Below, one piece after another: positions 45,651-55,272 of a stretch of 64,000 bases of DNA (its first letter is position 1; each line of letters starts with the position of its first letter). The stretch is from an uncultured Rickettsiales bacterium (lineage in GTDB: Bacteria > Pseudomonadota > Alphaproteobacteria > Micavibrionales > GCA-2720935). Under the pieces are notes generated by a model. That model did no database searches. It saw nothing but the letters and a program-made list of their open reading frames with translations, and had not been told where the DNA came from. The stretch covers positions 496,001 to 560,000 of the forward strand of contig CATLOR010000001.1 of the NCBI GenBank assembly GCA_950054255.1, written 5' to 3'. Position numbers and translations under genes: made by a program.

Positions 45651-46364
45651 ATGTCACAAACAGAAAAAACCATTTTCCTTCTTTTAAGCGGTATCGCTGT
45701 TATTTTTTTATGTACATTAGGTGTGTGGCAAACAGAACGATTAGAATGGAAAACAGCCTTGATCGAAGAAATGGAAGAGGCCAAGAATAAACCATTTATC
45801 AATGTGAATATAATGGCTTCGAATAATGTTTTCGAAGAAAGCTTTTATAAATATCGGAAAGCCCATGCAAGTGGTGTTGTTATGAAAGAGAGTGCGCATT
45901 ATCTAATCCCACGTGTCCATGATGGAAAAAGTGGTGGGCATGTTGTTCAGCTTGTACGTCTTATCCCGTCCCATAAATATATGATTGTTGATAAGGGATG
46001 GTTAGGAAAAGATGATGCTTTTTCTACCTTTAAAAATGTCGCCTCATTCAATGCAAAAGGACGTGTTAGACCATTTCCAACAAAAGGCACATTCCAACCA
46101 GAGAACCAAATAGATGATCAAGAAATCTATTGGATTGATAGAGATTTCTTTATTGAGAAATTTAAACTTTCAGAAGAGGACCTTGTTCCGTTCATATTTG
46201 AGCAAACAAGTAAATCACGTTTTGAAACACTTATCCCTCATAGCGAAACGTTAGAACTTAGAAATATGCATTATTATTATGCGTGTTTTTGGTTTACGAT
46301 GGCTTTTTTGCTGACGTTATTTGCGGCATTTTTCCTGTATAAAATGAGCTCTAATAAGGAGTAA
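45651..46364 (+). CDS. SURF1-family oxidase assembly protein
   Basis: 237 aa with membrane helices at both ends (about residues 8-27 and 210-230) and a periplasmic domain between, the SURF1/Shy1 layout. LGVWQTERLEWKTALIEEM near the first helix corresponds to the conserved LGxWQxxRxxWK. VDKGWLGKDD (V-x-R/K-GW) and the late QENQ-like QPENQIDDQEIYWIDRDFF are also typical. It assists heme a insertion. The ATG at 45651 is used, since earlier in-frame codons overlap the DUF983 gene. thrC follows after five bases. Confidence 0.9.
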   Translation: MSQTEKTIFLLLSGIAVIFLCTLGVWQTERLEWKTALIEEMEEAKNKPFINVNIMASNNVFEESFYKYRKAHASGVVMKESAHYLIPRVHDGKSGGHVVQLVRLIPSHKYMIVDKGWLGKDDAFSTFKNVASFNAKGRVRPFPTKGTFQPENQIDDQEIYWIDRDFFIEKFKLSEEDLVPFIFEQTSKSRFETLIPHSETLELRNMHYYYACFWFTMAFLLTLFAAFFLYKMSSNKE

Positions 46365-46369
46365 TTTGC

Positions 46370-47764
46370 ATGCGTTATGTGAGTACAAGAGGAAAAGCAC
46401 CTGAATTAAGTTTTAGAGAAGTCTTATTGGAAGGGTTGGCACGTGATGGTGGTTTATATATGCCAGCCGAGATCCCCGTTTTATCCTCATTTCTTATTAA
46501 GAGCTTTAAGGATAAATCTTATAAGGAAATTGCTTTTGATGTTATGAAGCCCTATGTCGAGGCTGATTTATCGGATGAAGAATTAAGAGATTTAATTGCT
46601 AGAAGTTATTCTAAATTTCATCACCCAGATATTACGCCTCTCCATAAGTTAGAAGATGATTTTTTTGTTCTAGAATTATTTCATGGTCCGACATTAGCAT
46701 TTAAAGATGTGGCTTTACAATTTTTAGGCAACCTCTTTGAATGGGCGTTGAAAGATCAAGACCCTATTACAATAATTGGCGCAACATCTGGTGATACAGG
46801 CTCTGCTGCGATTGAAGGATGTCGTGGTCATGATAAGGTGCGCTTGTTTATTACGCATCCGCATGAGCGTGTATCAACAGTGCAGCGTAAACAAATGACC
46901 AGTGTGATTGCTGATAATATATATAATATTGCTGTTAAAGGTACATTTGATGATTGCCAAAATCTTGTGAAAGATCTTTTTAATGATGAAACAATTCGCA
47001 CAGAGATGCGCTTAAGCGCTATTAATTCCATTAATTGGGCGCGTATCTGTGCTCAAATCCCATATTATTTCTATGCTGCTAGTCGCTTAAAAAAATCAGA
47101 TACGGAGTTAGTTGTAACAGTTCCTACAGGTAATTTTGGAAATGTTTTTGCAGGTATTTTAGCCAAGAAAATGGGCGCACCCATTGATCGTTTTATTATT
47201 GCAACCAATGAGAATGATAGTGTTCATCACTGTTTAGAAACAGGCGAGATGAGAACAGGAACTGTGAAAAAGACATTAAGTCCCAGTATGGATATTCAAA
47301 TATCGAGTAATTTTGAACGGTTGTTATATTTAGAATTGAATAGAGATACAGCTACTGTGTCATCGCTTATGGAGCAATTAAAGAAAGAGGGATCTTATAA
47401 ATGGACGCCTAAATTATCAAATTTGGTAACATCTTATTCTGTTTCAAATGAAGAAACAAAAGAGACAATTGGCAAAATCTATGAAGAATATGGCTATATG
47501 GCTGACCCTCACACAGCAACAGGCTTATTTGCGAGCGCTCAAGATTATTACGAAAGCGAAGAAGGAGCGGTTATTTATTGCTCGCTTGGCTGTGCTCATC
47601 CTGCAAAGTTTCCTGATGCTATATTACATGAGACAGAACGTAAACCAGCCTTGCCTGATTTCTTGTCAGACTTATATGAACGTGCGGAAAAATTAAGTGT
47701 TTTAGATAATGATAAAGAAACACTCATTTCTTTTATGAGGCAGGCTCTTGATGACAAAAATTAA
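46370..47764 (+). CDS. thrC: Threonine synthase
   Basis: 464 aa PLP enzyme that makes L-threonine from phosphohomoserine; the long fungal/proteobacterial type. Lys112 in FHGPTLAFKDVALQF forms the Schiff base. GATSGDTGSAAIEG binds the PLP phosphate or substrate, VPTGNFGNVFAGILAKKMG is a further PLP loop. AAGGAG before the ATG. Its place after the oxidase operon and before an M16 peptidase is a common alphaproteobacterial order. Confidence 0.97.
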   Translation: MRYVSTRGKAPELSFREVLLEGLARDGGLYMPAEIPVLSSFLIKSFKDKSYKEIAFDVMKPYVEADLSDEELRDLIARSYSKFHHPDITPLHKLEDDFFVLELFHGPTLAFKDVALQFLGNLFEWALKDQDPITIIGATSGDTGSAAIEGCRGHDKVRLFITHPHERVSTVQRKQMTSVIADNIYNIAVKGTFDDCQNLVKDLFNDETIRTEMRLSAINSINWARICAQIPYYFYAASRLKKSDTELVVTVPTGNFGNVFAGILAKKMGAPIDRFIIATNENDSVHHCLETGEMRTGTVKKTLSPSMDIQISSNFERLLYLELNRDTATVSSLMEQLKKEGSYKWTPKLSNLVTSYSVSNEETKETIGKIYEEYGYMADPHTATGLFASAQDYYESEEGAVIYCSLGCAHPAKFPDAILHETERKPALPDFLSDLYERAEKLSVLDNDKETLISFMRQALDDKN

Positions 47765-49040
47765 TAAATATCAAACCACAAGGCTTGCCAATGGATTAGA
47801 GGTAATTACGGATTATATGCCCTCTGTTGAAAGCCTTTGTTTAGGTGTTTGGACAGATGTTGGATCTCGCCATGAAGTGAGAGAAACAAATGGGATTGCG
47901 CATTTTTTAGAACATATGGTTTTTAAAGGCACACCAACTAAAACAGCGCTTGATATTGCTCATTCTGTTGATGAGCGTGGTGCGCATATTAATGCTTATA
48001 CATCAAAAGAGAATACAGCTTACTATATACGTTCACTAGCAGAAGACATGCCTTTTAGCTTAAACCTAATCTCTGACATTATTCAAAACCCACTCTTTCC
48101 AGAAGAAGAATTAGAAAGAGAGAAAGGGGTCGTTATACAAGAAATAGGTATGTATTTAGACACGCCAGATGACTTAGTATTTGATGATTTTGCAAAACAG
48201 GCCTATGGAGACACATCTTTTGGCCGGAATATTTTAGGGCCAGTTAAGACGGTTTCTTCTTTTACGCGAGATGATTTAAACAAATATCTTAAGGCATTCT
48301 ATCATAGTGGTTCTATGAAAATTGTCGCATCAGGACGTATTGATCATGATGAATTTTGTACACAAGTAGAAAAAGAATTTAACGCATTGCCTTATCAAGA
48401 CAAGATAAATACATTTGAGCCAGCACAGTATCAAGGCGGTGTTTATCTTCATAAAAAAGAGTTGGAGCAAGTGCATATATTATTAGGCTATGAATCTTGT
48501 TCTTACACAGATGAGGATTATCCTGCAAGCCAGCTATTGGCTTCTTTATTAGGTGGCGGAGATTCTTCACGTATCTATCAAGAGGTAAGAGAGAAACGTG
48601 GTTTGGCTTACTCAACATATGCGTATCAAGACAGTGCGCGTGATACGGGTATGTTTATGATATATGCAGGGACTGGCGTTGATGTGTATACACAAACCTA
48701 TGATGTCCTATGCCAAGAAATAAAGAAAGTCTTGCAAGACGGTATTGATATTAAAGAGCTTGATCGTGCCAAAGCACAAAAAAGAGCGAGCCTTATTATG
48801 GGGGCAGAAAGTAGTTATATGAGAGCGGATCGTGCAGGACGTCATGCTTTGTTTTATCCTGCTTTAAAAGATATTTCTGAAACTGTTCAACTTTATAATA
48901 ATGTGATGAAAGAGGACATAGAGAGATGCGCAAAAAAAATATTTATGACGCGTCCAACAGTGACATTTTTAGGGGATTTGGATGGTAAACAGAATGTCGA
49001 TGTTATAGAAGAAAAAGCAGGATTTAATCGTGATTTTTAA
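47751..49040 (+). CDS. M16-family zinc metallopeptidase (processing-peptidase type)
   Basis: 429 aa. The inverted zinc motif HFLEH (His51, Glu54, His55) is present in GIAHFLEHMVFKGT, with the distal Glu in EEELEREKGVVIQEI, so it is predicted active. The C-terminal half repeats the fold (LLGGGDSSRIYQEVREKRGLAYSTYAYQ). It resembles mitochondrial processing peptidase beta and bacterial PqqL/YmxG. No signal peptide is seen. The ATG at 47751 overlaps the end of thrC by 14 bases; the following acetyltransferase overlaps its end by 11 bases. Confidence 0.92.
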   Translation: MTKINKYQTTRLANGLEVITDYMPSVESLCLGVWTDVGSRHEVRETNGIAHFLEHMVFKGTPTKTALDIAHSVDERGAHINAYTSKENTAYYIRSLAEDMPFSLNLISDIIQNPLFPEEELEREKGVVIQEIGMYLDTPDDLVFDDFAKQAYGDTSFGRNILGPVKTVSSFTRDDLNKYLKAFYHSGSMKIVASGRIDHDEFCTQVEKEFNALPYQDKINTFEPAQYQGGVYLHKKELEQVHILLGYESCSYTDEDYPASQLLASLLGGGDSSRIYQEVREKRGLAYSTYAYQDSARDTGMFMIYAGTGVDVYTQTYDVLCQEIKKVLQDGIDIKELDRAKAQKRASLIMGAESSYMRADRAGRHALFYPALKDISETVQLYNNVMKEDIERCAKKIFMTRPTVTFLGDLDGKQNVDVIEEKAGFNRDF

Positions 49041-49677
49041 ACGCAACAAAAATAAAGAAGGTAAGCCTGTACTCATTTCGGCTGTTCCCAAGAGATGGGA
49101 AACAAAGCGCCTTATTCTAAAACCTTATACAAAAGAAGATTTTAACCCTTGGATTGATATTCGAGAAAAAAGTCGCACGCATCTACAGCCGTGGGAGCCG
49201 ACATGGGCATCTGATATTTTATCAAAAGAGTCATTTGATAAACGTGTTTTATTCAATACGCATCAATGGGAAAAGGATTTGGGCTATTGTATGTTGGCTC
49301 ACAGAAAAGAAGATCATCAGATTGTCGCAGGTGTTAATTTAACACAAATTCGGAAAACAGCATCCATGTCTTCAGGTATTTTAGGCTATTGGTGTGGGGC
49401 TAATTATTTAAGACAAGGCTATGTTTATGAATCTGTGATTAAAATGATCCAAATGGCTTTTGGTCAAATAGGCATTGAGCGTATACAGGCCGCTTGTATG
49501 CTTTCAAATGAGGCAAGCATGGCTTTGCTAAAAAAGGCTGGATTTCAAGAAGAAGGAATTGCGCGCAATTATTTGAAAATCCGCGGAGCGTGGACGGATC
49601 AAATGATTTTTTCTCTTTTAAAATCAGATGTCTATGGTGCAGCAAAAACTCTAAGCAGTTCCGAAACCGCTTTGTAA
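49030..49677 (+). CDS. GNAT acetyltransferase, RimJ/RimL-like
   Basis: 215 aa N-acetyltransferase. WETKRLILKPYTKEDFNPWIDIREKSRTHLQPWEP is the RimJ-type start. The acetyl-CoA region lies around GILGYWCGANYLRQGYVYESVIKM, then RIQAACMLSNEASMALLKKAGFQEEGIARNYLKIRGAWTDQMIFSLL. RimJ modifies the N-terminus of ribosomal protein S5, but substrates vary and cannot be assigned. GTG start overlapping the M16 gene by 11 bases; 3' end overlaps convergent algH by 27 bases. Confidence 0.9.
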   Translation: MIFKRNKNKEGKPVLISAVPKRWETKRLILKPYTKEDFNPWIDIREKSRTHLQPWEPTWASDILSKESFDKRVLFNTHQWEKDLGYCMLAHRKEDHQIVAGVNLTQIRKTASMSSGILGYWCGANYLRQGYVYESVIKMIQMAFGQIGIERIQAACMLSNEASMALLKKAGFQEEGIARNYLKIRGAWTDQMIFSLLKSDVYGAAKTLSSSETAL

Positions 49678-50244
49678 AGCTTCGACGGATACGCCTAGCT
49701 TTTTTAAAGCTAATGTCCAAGCTTTTTCTTGTTCTCCACAAAAAACAATCGTTTCATCAGGGTCGACATGAAGCCATGCATTATGGCGAAGTTCATTATC
49801 TAATTGACCAGGTCCCCAGCCCGCATAACCAAGGGCGAAAATCATTTTCTCAGGCCCTTTATTCAATGCAATAGAATGAATAACATCTGTGGTTGCCGTT
49901 AAAGCATAAGGACCATTTGGGACATGTTTTGATTGTTTGTATAAAATATCAGTTGAATGCAAAATAAAGCCACGCTCATGTTCAACAGGCCCTCCAAAAT
50001 AGACAGGCACTGTTGTGTCTTTTACATCTAAAGAGAGATTTACTTGTTTAATGAGATCGGAGAGAGAAACCTCACCAAGACGTTTATTGATGACAATGCC
50101 CATCGCGCCTTTTTCGTTATGCTCCATCAGATAGACAAGCGTTTTTGTGAAACGATCATCTTTTAAATCAGGCATAGCAATTAGGATTTTACCAGATAAT
50201 CCAATTTGCGCCCCCTCAGGTGTTTTAAGTGTTTTCTTAGCCAT
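49651..50244 (-). CDS. YqgE/AlgH family protein (UPF0301)
   Basis: 197 aa, a family of uncertain function found next to many unrelated genes. Family marks are GKILIAMPDLKDDRFTKTLVYLMEHNEKGAMGIVINKRL, VPVYFGGPVEHERGFILHS and FALGYAGWGPGQLDNELRHNAWL. Cytosolic by sequence. Its ATG lies within the last codons of purB (eight-base overlap), so it is coupled to purB. The 3' end overlaps the GNAT gene. Confidence 0.93.
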   Translation of the reverse strand: MAKKTLKTPEGAQIGLSGKILIAMPDLKDDRFTKTLVYLMEHNEKGAMGIVINKRLGEVSLSDLIKQVNLSLDVKDTTVPVYFGGPVEHERGFILHSTDILYKQSKHVPNGPYALTATTDVIHSIALNKGPEKMIFALGYAGWGPGQLDNELRHNAWLHVDPDETIVFCGEQEKAWTLALKKLGVSVEALQSGFGTA

Positions 50245-51535
50245 TAAAAATACGACCCCATAAATGATCTAAATGTTTCAAAAAGCGTTCTGGATTAAAC
50301 AAGCTCTCAAGATCGGTTTCTGTTAGATGTAGTGTAACATCTTTGTCTTGTTTTAAAAGAGATAAGAAATTGGCCTCCTTGTTCTCCCAGACCTGCATCG
50401 CATTGCGTTGCACTAGGCGATAGGCATCATCACGGGCAAGTCCTTTCTCTGTGAGGGCAATGAGAACGGATTGCGAGTAAATAAGCCCTCTTAAATGATT
50501 GACATTGTCGATCATGCGTTCTGGGTAAATAAGAAGTTTATCAATGACTGTGGCCATACGGTTAAGAATAAAATCAAGTGCAATCGTTGCATCAGGAATG
50601 ACGACCCGCTCAACTGATGAATGTGAAATATCACGTTCATGCCATAAAGCAACATTTTCAAAAGCAGGCATCACATAAGAGCGAATAACGCGTGCAAGCC
50701 CTGTTACATTTTCTGATAAAACAGGATTACGTTTGTGAGGCATCGCAGAGGATCCTTTCTGGTCTTTAGAGAAAAATTCTTCGACTTCTCTCACTTCTGT
50801 TCTTTGCAGGTGACGTATTTCAACTGCTAAATTCTCAAGGCTTGAGGCGATATTTGCGAGCACCGCCATAAAATGAGCATGACGATCACGTGGAATAACT
50901 TGTGTTGCATATGTTTCTGGTTTAAACCCAAGTTTTTCACAGATATGTTCTTCTATTCTAGGGTCAATTGTTGCGTAAGTGCCAACCGCGCCGGAGAGGG
51001 TACAAACCGAGATAGTTTCTAAGGCTTGAAGCAAGTGTTTTTTATGGCGTTTGAAAGCGGCATAATGGCCACTTAATTTAAGACCAAAGGTTGTCGGTTC
51101 AGCGTGAATACCGTGAGAGCGGCCAATACAAAGCGTGTTCTTATGTTCTTTTGCTCTTTTTTCTAGGGCTGTAATTAAACTATCTAATCCTTGGATTAAT
51201 AATTCACCCGCTTCTCTTAATTGGAGCGAGAAAGCACTGTCGATTATATCAGAAGAGGTAAGGCCTTTATGGATATAGCGTGCTTCATCGCCAACATGTT
51301 CGCTAACCGATGTTAAAAATGCAATCACATCATGATGAACTTCGGCTTCTATTTCCGCGATACGCTCGAGATTAAAATCTGCTTTTTTTCGGATGGTTTG
51401 CGCGGCTTCTTGTGGAATTTCGCCAATCTCTGCCATGGCTTCACAGGCAAGGATTTCAACCTCTAACATCGTTTTAAAACGGTTTTCTAATGTCCAAATA
51501 TTCGACATTGCTTGGCGGGCGTAACGTGGTATCAT
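50237..51535 (-). CDS. purB: Adenylosuccinate lyase
   Basis: 432 aa, fumarase/aspartase superfamily; acts twice in purine synthesis (SAICAR and adenylosuccinate cleavage). TSSDIIDSAFSLQLREA, RSHGIHAEPTTFGLKLSGH (catalytic His) and the signature SSAMPHKRNPVLSENV are present. ATG 51535 (MIPRYARQ) is the family N-terminus; the frame remains open for 38 codons upstream but runs into the divergent permease gene. Only 39 bases separate the two divergent starts. Confidence 0.97.
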   Translation of the reverse strand: MIPRYARQAMSNIWTLENRFKTMLEVEILACEAMAEIGEIPQEAAQTIRKKADFNLERIAEIEAEVHHDVIAFLTSVSEHVGDEARYIHKGLTSSDIIDSAFSLQLREAGELLIQGLDSLITALEKRAKEHKNTLCIGRSHGIHAEPTTFGLKLSGHYAAFKRHKKHLLQALETISVCTLSGAVGTYATIDPRIEEHICEKLGFKPETYATQVIPRDRHAHFMAVLANIASSLENLAVEIRHLQRTEVREVEEFFSKDQKGSSAMPHKRNPVLSENVTGLARVIRSYVMPAFENVALWHERDISHSSVERVVIPDATIALDFILNRMATVIDKLLIYPERMIDNVNHLRGLIYSQSVLIALTEKGLARDDAYRLVQRNAMQVWENKEANFLSLLKQDKDVTLHLTETDLESLFNPERFLKHLDHLWGRIFNG

Positions 51536-51574
51536 GAGAAGTCTTAACTTTCGGTATTTAAAGGGTTTTTTATT

Positions 51575-52603
51575 ATGACAGCACCAGCTAAACTTTTTTA
51601 CAGTCTCGCAAGCATAGTGATTATAGGATATCTCTTGAGTGTGGGTCAATCAATCCTTGTGCCTTTTGTGATTGCTGTTTTCTTTTGGTATTTAATTAAT
51701 GCCATGGCGCATAAAATTACGCAATATACAAAGATTAAATATAATTATTCCAAGTGGTTATCAATATTGATAATTATTTCATTAATGAGTGGCTTTGTTA
51801 ATTTAACACAGAATAATGTCCAAAGTTTTATGGGGCAATTGCCTGATTATCAAAAGAATGTTGAGCATCTTTTCACAACCTATGTTAGTGCTTTGGGTTT
51901 GTTTGAAACAGACATGGTTCGTGACGCTATTGCGAATTTAAAGATTGGACAATTAGCGGGAGGGATAGCTCTTGCGCTTGGAAATGTCACAACGATGATG
52001 GTGACAATATTGCTTTATCTGGTTTTCTTGTTTTTAGAACAAACAACCTTCACATGGAAGATTAAAGCTTTATTCCCGAATAAAACAAAGCATAAAAAAA
52101 TAGAAGCGTTACTTTCTGATATAGGATCATCAATTGAGTCTTACGTAGGGTTAAAGACCTTAGCTTCCGTTATAATGGGAGTTTTAGGCTATATTGTTTT
52201 AATAATATTAGGTGTTGATCATGCTATTTTCTGGGCGCTTATTTTTGGCGTGTTGAATTTTATTCCTTATATTGGCCCTGTTATAGGCGTGGTCTTTCCT
52301 GTGCTAGCCGCTCTTGTTCAATTTGCAGATTTTGACAATGCGATTATTATAGCAATTAGCTTTACTTTGATTGCCTTTTTAATTGGTAATATTGTGGAGC
52401 CAAAGATTTTTGGAAAGTCACTTAATCTCAGTCCACTTGTGCTTATGCTTTCTTTATCTGTTTGGGGCTCTTTATGGGGGATTATTGGGATGATTTTGTC
52501 AGTTCCTCTTATGGTAGGCATTATGATTGTTCTTTCACATTTTGATGAAACACGCTCCTATGCACTGTTGATGTGTGAAAAAGAACCCGAAGAAAAAGTC
52601 TAG
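51575..52603 (+). CDS. AI-2E/PerM-family permease
   Basis: 342 aa integral membrane protein with about seven or eight helices. The family layout is visible: N-terminal helices (LYSLASIVIIGYLLSVGQSILVPFVIAVFFWYLINAM), a soluble loop with QLPDYQKNVEHLF, and the C-terminal conserved GVLNFIPYIGPVIGVVFPVLAALVQF and PKIFGKSLNLSPLVLMLSLSVWGSLWGIIGMILSVPLMVG. Transported substrate unknown; members include TqsA and sodium/proton antiporters. Divergent from purB, convergent with radC (four-base overlap). Confidence 0.9.
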   Translation: MTAPAKLFYSLASIVIIGYLLSVGQSILVPFVIAVFFWYLINAMAHKITQYTKIKYNYSKWLSILIIISLMSGFVNLTQNNVQSFMGQLPDYQKNVEHLFTTYVSALGLFETDMVRDAIANLKIGQLAGGIALALGNVTTMMVTILLYLVFLFLEQTTFTWKIKALFPNKTKHKKIEALLSDIGSSIESYVGLKTLASVIMGVLGYIVLIILGVDHAIFWALIFGVLNFIPYIGPVIGVVFPVLAALVQFADFDNAIIIAISFTLIAFLIGNIVEPKIFGKSLNLSPLVLMLSLSVWGSLWGIIGMILSVPLMVGIMIVLSHFDETRSYALLMCEKEPEEKV

Positions 52604-53409
52604 AGCAATCCTAATTTTTTAAAGCTTGTATAGTCATTGCGCGCAATGATGAGGTGATCGTGGATTGTAATTCCAAGTGATTGTCCGGCGGTTACGATAG
52701 CATTCGTCATATCGATATCAGCTTGACTAGGGGTTGGATCGCCACTTGGATGATTATGTACAAGGATGATCGCGGTTGCATTGAGTTCAAGCGCGCGTTT
52801 AATGACTTCTCTGGGGTAAACGGGCGTATGGTCAATAGTACCTTCTTGTTGGACTTCATCGGCTATGAGGTGGTTTTTTTTATTCAGGAATAAAATTCTA
52901 AATTGTTCTTTCGGAGCAACCCCCATGACAGCTGTACAATAGTCAAGAAGCGCTTGCCATGAGCTTATAACATTTTTGTTAATAACTTGTTCTTGAAGTA
53001 TTTTATGAGATGATGCTTGGACAACTTTTAAAGTGATTGCGGTTGTTTCACTGACACCCTTTACGGTCATCAATTGATCGATGGGGGCATTTAAGACATC
53101 AGCAAAAGAGCCAAATTTGGTGATGAGATCTTTAGCAAGAGGCTTCACATCTTTGCGAGGAATAGCAATACATAAAAGTAGCTCGAGTAACTCATAATCA
53201 GCCATTGCCGCAGAGCCCCCTTTGACAAAGCGCTCTCTTAAGCGTGCGCGGTGGCCATGTCTGTGGTCTTTCTCAGTTGGCTTTGGTGTTTCTTCTTGTG
53301 TGTTTTTGGAGAAAAATGAGGGTGATTTTGATGGAATATCATCTCTTTCGCCCTTTACAAAGGCGAGCATTTCTTTTGAGAGGACATCATCAAATTCATT
53401 TTGGCTCAT
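52600..53409 (-). CDS. radC: RadC/JAB-domain protein
   Basis: 269 aa. An N-terminal acidic/Ser-rich stretch of about 55 residues is followed by the RadC helix-hairpin-helix part (ELLELLLCIAIPRKDVKPLAKDLITKFGSFADVLNAP, VKGVSETTAITLKVV) and the JAB metallo-domain with LVHNHPSGDPTPSQADIDMTNAI (His-x-His and Asp zinc ligands). Biological role is unsettled despite its name. ATG 53409 is used; an in-frame GTG at 53418 overlapping the map stop is possible. Lies directly after map. Confidence 0.92.
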   Translation of the reverse strand: MSQNEFDDVLSKEMLAFVKGERDDIPSKSPSFFSKNTQEETPKPTEKDHRHGHRARLRERFVKGGSAAMADYELLELLLCIAIPRKDVKPLAKDLITKFGSFADVLNAPIDQLMTVKGVSETTAITLKVVQASSHKILQEQVINKNVISSWQALLDYCTAVMGVAPKEQFRILFLNKKNHLIADEVQQEGTIDHTPVYPREVIKRALELNATAIILVHNHPSGDPTPSQADIDMTNAIVTAGQSLGITIHDHLIIARNDYTSFKKLGLL

Positions 53410-53414
53410 AAGTG

Positions 53415-54215
53415 TCACTCATTATAAGGGGGGAGAGTCCATCCATTTGGAGAGAGTGTGAAAATTTCGAAACCATCTGCTGTAACAGCAAGTGAATGTT
53501 CAAATTGTGCTGATTGGGAACGGTCTTTTGTTGTTGCTGTCCATCCATCATTTTTATCTATTTTGACTTCCCAGCTCCCAGCATTCAGCATAGGCTCAAT
53601 TGTGAAAAACATACCTTCTTTTAAGACAAGCCCTTTCCCTTTTTCTCCATAATGTAAGATTGAAGGTGGGGCGTGGAAAACTTTTCCTAAACCATGACCA
53701 CAAAAATCACGTACAACGCCATAACGTTTACTTTCTGCATAGGATTGAATAGCGTAACCAATATCCCCTAAGGTTGCACCAGGTTTTACAACTTTAATAC
53801 CGCGCATCATAGCTTCATAAGTCGTTTCTACAAGTAACCTTTTCTTTACCGATACATTATCTCCGACATAAAACATACGGCTCGTGTCGCCGTGCCAACC
53901 ATCTAAAATAACAGTAACGTCAATATTGATGATATCTCCATTAACAAGTTTTTTATCACCTGGAATACCATGACAAACGACATGGTTGACTGAGGTACAA
54001 ATTGATTTTGGAAAGCCTCGGTAATTAAGGGGTGCTGGAATAGCGCCATGATCAACGATAAAATTGTGGCAGAGATCATCTAGCTCACCGGTTGTTACCC
54101 CAGGCTTTACATGAGGTGTAATGAAATCAAGTGTTGTGGCTGCTAATGTCCCAGCTTTACGCATGCCTTCAAAATCTTCTGGGCCATGGAGTGTAATTTG
54201 TTGTTCTCGTGTCAT
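53415..54215 (-). CDS. map: Methionine aminopeptidase, type I
   Basis: 266 aa, removes N-terminal Met from nascent proteins. Metal ligands are visible: Asp in INIDVTVILDGWHGDTSRMFYVG (two Asp), His in FCGHGLGKVFHAPPSI, Glu in MFFTIEPMLNAGS and Glu in QSAQFEHSLAV. VCHGIPGDK carries the conserved substrate His. Length is typical for type Ia. It precedes radC by five bases (or overlaps it) and is divergent from the CinA-like gene. Confidence 0.97.
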   Translation of the reverse strand: MTREQQITLHGPEDFEGMRKAGTLAATTLDFITPHVKPGVTTGELDDLCHNFIVDHGAIPAPLNYRGFPKSICTSVNHVVCHGIPGDKKLVNGDIINIDVTVILDGWHGDTSRMFYVGDNVSVKKRLLVETTYEAMMRGIKVVKPGATLGDIGYAIQSYAESKRYGVVRDFCGHGLGKVFHAPPSILHYGEKGKGLVLKEGMFFTIEPMLNAGSWEVKIDKNDGWTATTKDRSQSAQFEHSLAVTADGFEIFTLSPNGWTLPPYNE

Positions 54216-54287
54216 ATTCTCTGTATAATCGTGTTAATTCAAAAAAAGTCATTTATTTAAGTAACTACATATAAAGTATTAAGAGAG

Positions 54288-55037
54288 ATGAACAAAGAAA
54301 AAATTTATAAAGCCGCTCTTATCATTATTGGTAATGAAATTTTATCAGGGAGAACAGAGGATAAAAATTTAAACTTTATTGCCCTATCTTTAGGAAAAGC
54401 AGGTATTCGTTTGAGCGAAGTGCGCGTTATCCCCGATATTGAAGAAGAAATTATCGATGCTGTTCAAGCCATGAGTGAAAAATTTGACTATGTCTTTACA
54501 ACAGGCGGTATCGGCCCAACTCATGATGATATTACATCCTTTTGTGTCGGAAAAGCATTTGGAAAAGAGGCCGTTTTAAATCATGAAGCTGTATCCGAAT
54601 TAGAGGCTTACTATCCAGAAGGACAATTGACAGATGCGCGATTACGTATGGCAATTATTCCATCAGGTGCAAGCTTGATTAAAAACCCCGTTTCTGGTGC
54701 GCCTGGTTTCAAATTAGAAAATGTTTATGTGATGGCTGGTGTCCCAAATATCATGCAGGCTATGTTGTATAATATTCTACCAACGCTTGAGGGTGGTTTA
54801 CCTATTCTATCAAAGACAGTGGAAGCTCATATAGGTGAGAGTGCAATCGCAAAAGATCTACAAGCCATTGAAGCACGCTATGATGATTTAGAGATAGGTA
54901 GTTATCCTTCTTTCAAAAAAGGGCATGTGAGCGTTGCATTAGTTGTCAGGTCAGTTACTCAAGGTGATATTGATGCCGCGGTTAAAGACCTTGTCGCCCT
55001 GATCAAAGAACAAGGTGTCGAGCCTGTTGTTTTGTAG
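54288..55037 (+). CDS. Molybdopterin-binding (CinA N-terminal-like) protein
   Basis: 249 aa, single MoCF_biosynth domain (about residues 8-175) with ALIIIGNEILSGRTEDKNLNFIALSLGKAGI and FDYVFTTGGIGPTHDDITSFCVGKAF, the hallmark of CinA-type ADP-ribose/FAD pyrophosphatases. It lacks the C-terminal nicotinamide-nucleotide amidase domain of full CinA. Similar short forms exist in alphaproteobacteria and eukaryotic FAD synthases. Reaction unproven. It stands alone; start ATG 54288 with GAGAG just upstream. Confidence 0.9.
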   Translation: MNKEKIYKAALIIIGNEILSGRTEDKNLNFIALSLGKAGIRLSEVRVIPDIEEEIIDAVQAMSEKFDYVFTTGGIGPTHDDITSFCVGKAFGKEAVLNHEAVSELEAYYPEGQLTDARLRMAIIPSGASLIKNPVSGAPGFKLENVYVMAGVPNIMQAMLYNILPTLEGGLPILSKTVEAHIGESAIAKDLQAIEARYDDLEIGSYPSFKKGHVSVALVVRSVTQGDIDAAVKDLVALIKEQGVEPVVL

Positions 55038-55144
55038 ACTTTATATCTTATGGAGTAACTCATGAGTAAAGAAGCCTCTAGTGTTTTTATAAGAGTGATT
55101 GAAGCCATTTAATTTTTAACGAAAATATATAGAGAGAGAAGAAA

Positions 55145-55231
55145 TGGTAGGCGCGGGGGGACTCGAACCCCCACGGACTAATGTCCTCAGGATTTTAAGT
55201 CCTGTGTGTCTACCAATTCCACCACGCGCCC
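55145..55231 (-). tRNA. trnL: tRNA-Leu, anticodon UAA
   Basis: 87 nt including an encoded CCA. Acceptor stem GGGCGCG pairs with CGCGCCU (G1-U72 wobble as in E. coli tRNA-Leu). The anticodon arm CAGGA-CUUAAAA-UCCUG has UAA in the loop. A variable arm and the T arm (GGGGGTTCGAGTCCCCC) are clear. A promoter lies upstream at 55273-55301. Confidence 0.97.
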
Positions 55232-55272
55232 GTGTTCTTTAAAAAAGAATATTTCTTGGTAAGACTGGGGTA

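Noticed and set aside
51536..51649. N-terminal extension of purB by 38 codons
   Set aside because: It would run into the divergent permease gene, and family members start at MIPRY.
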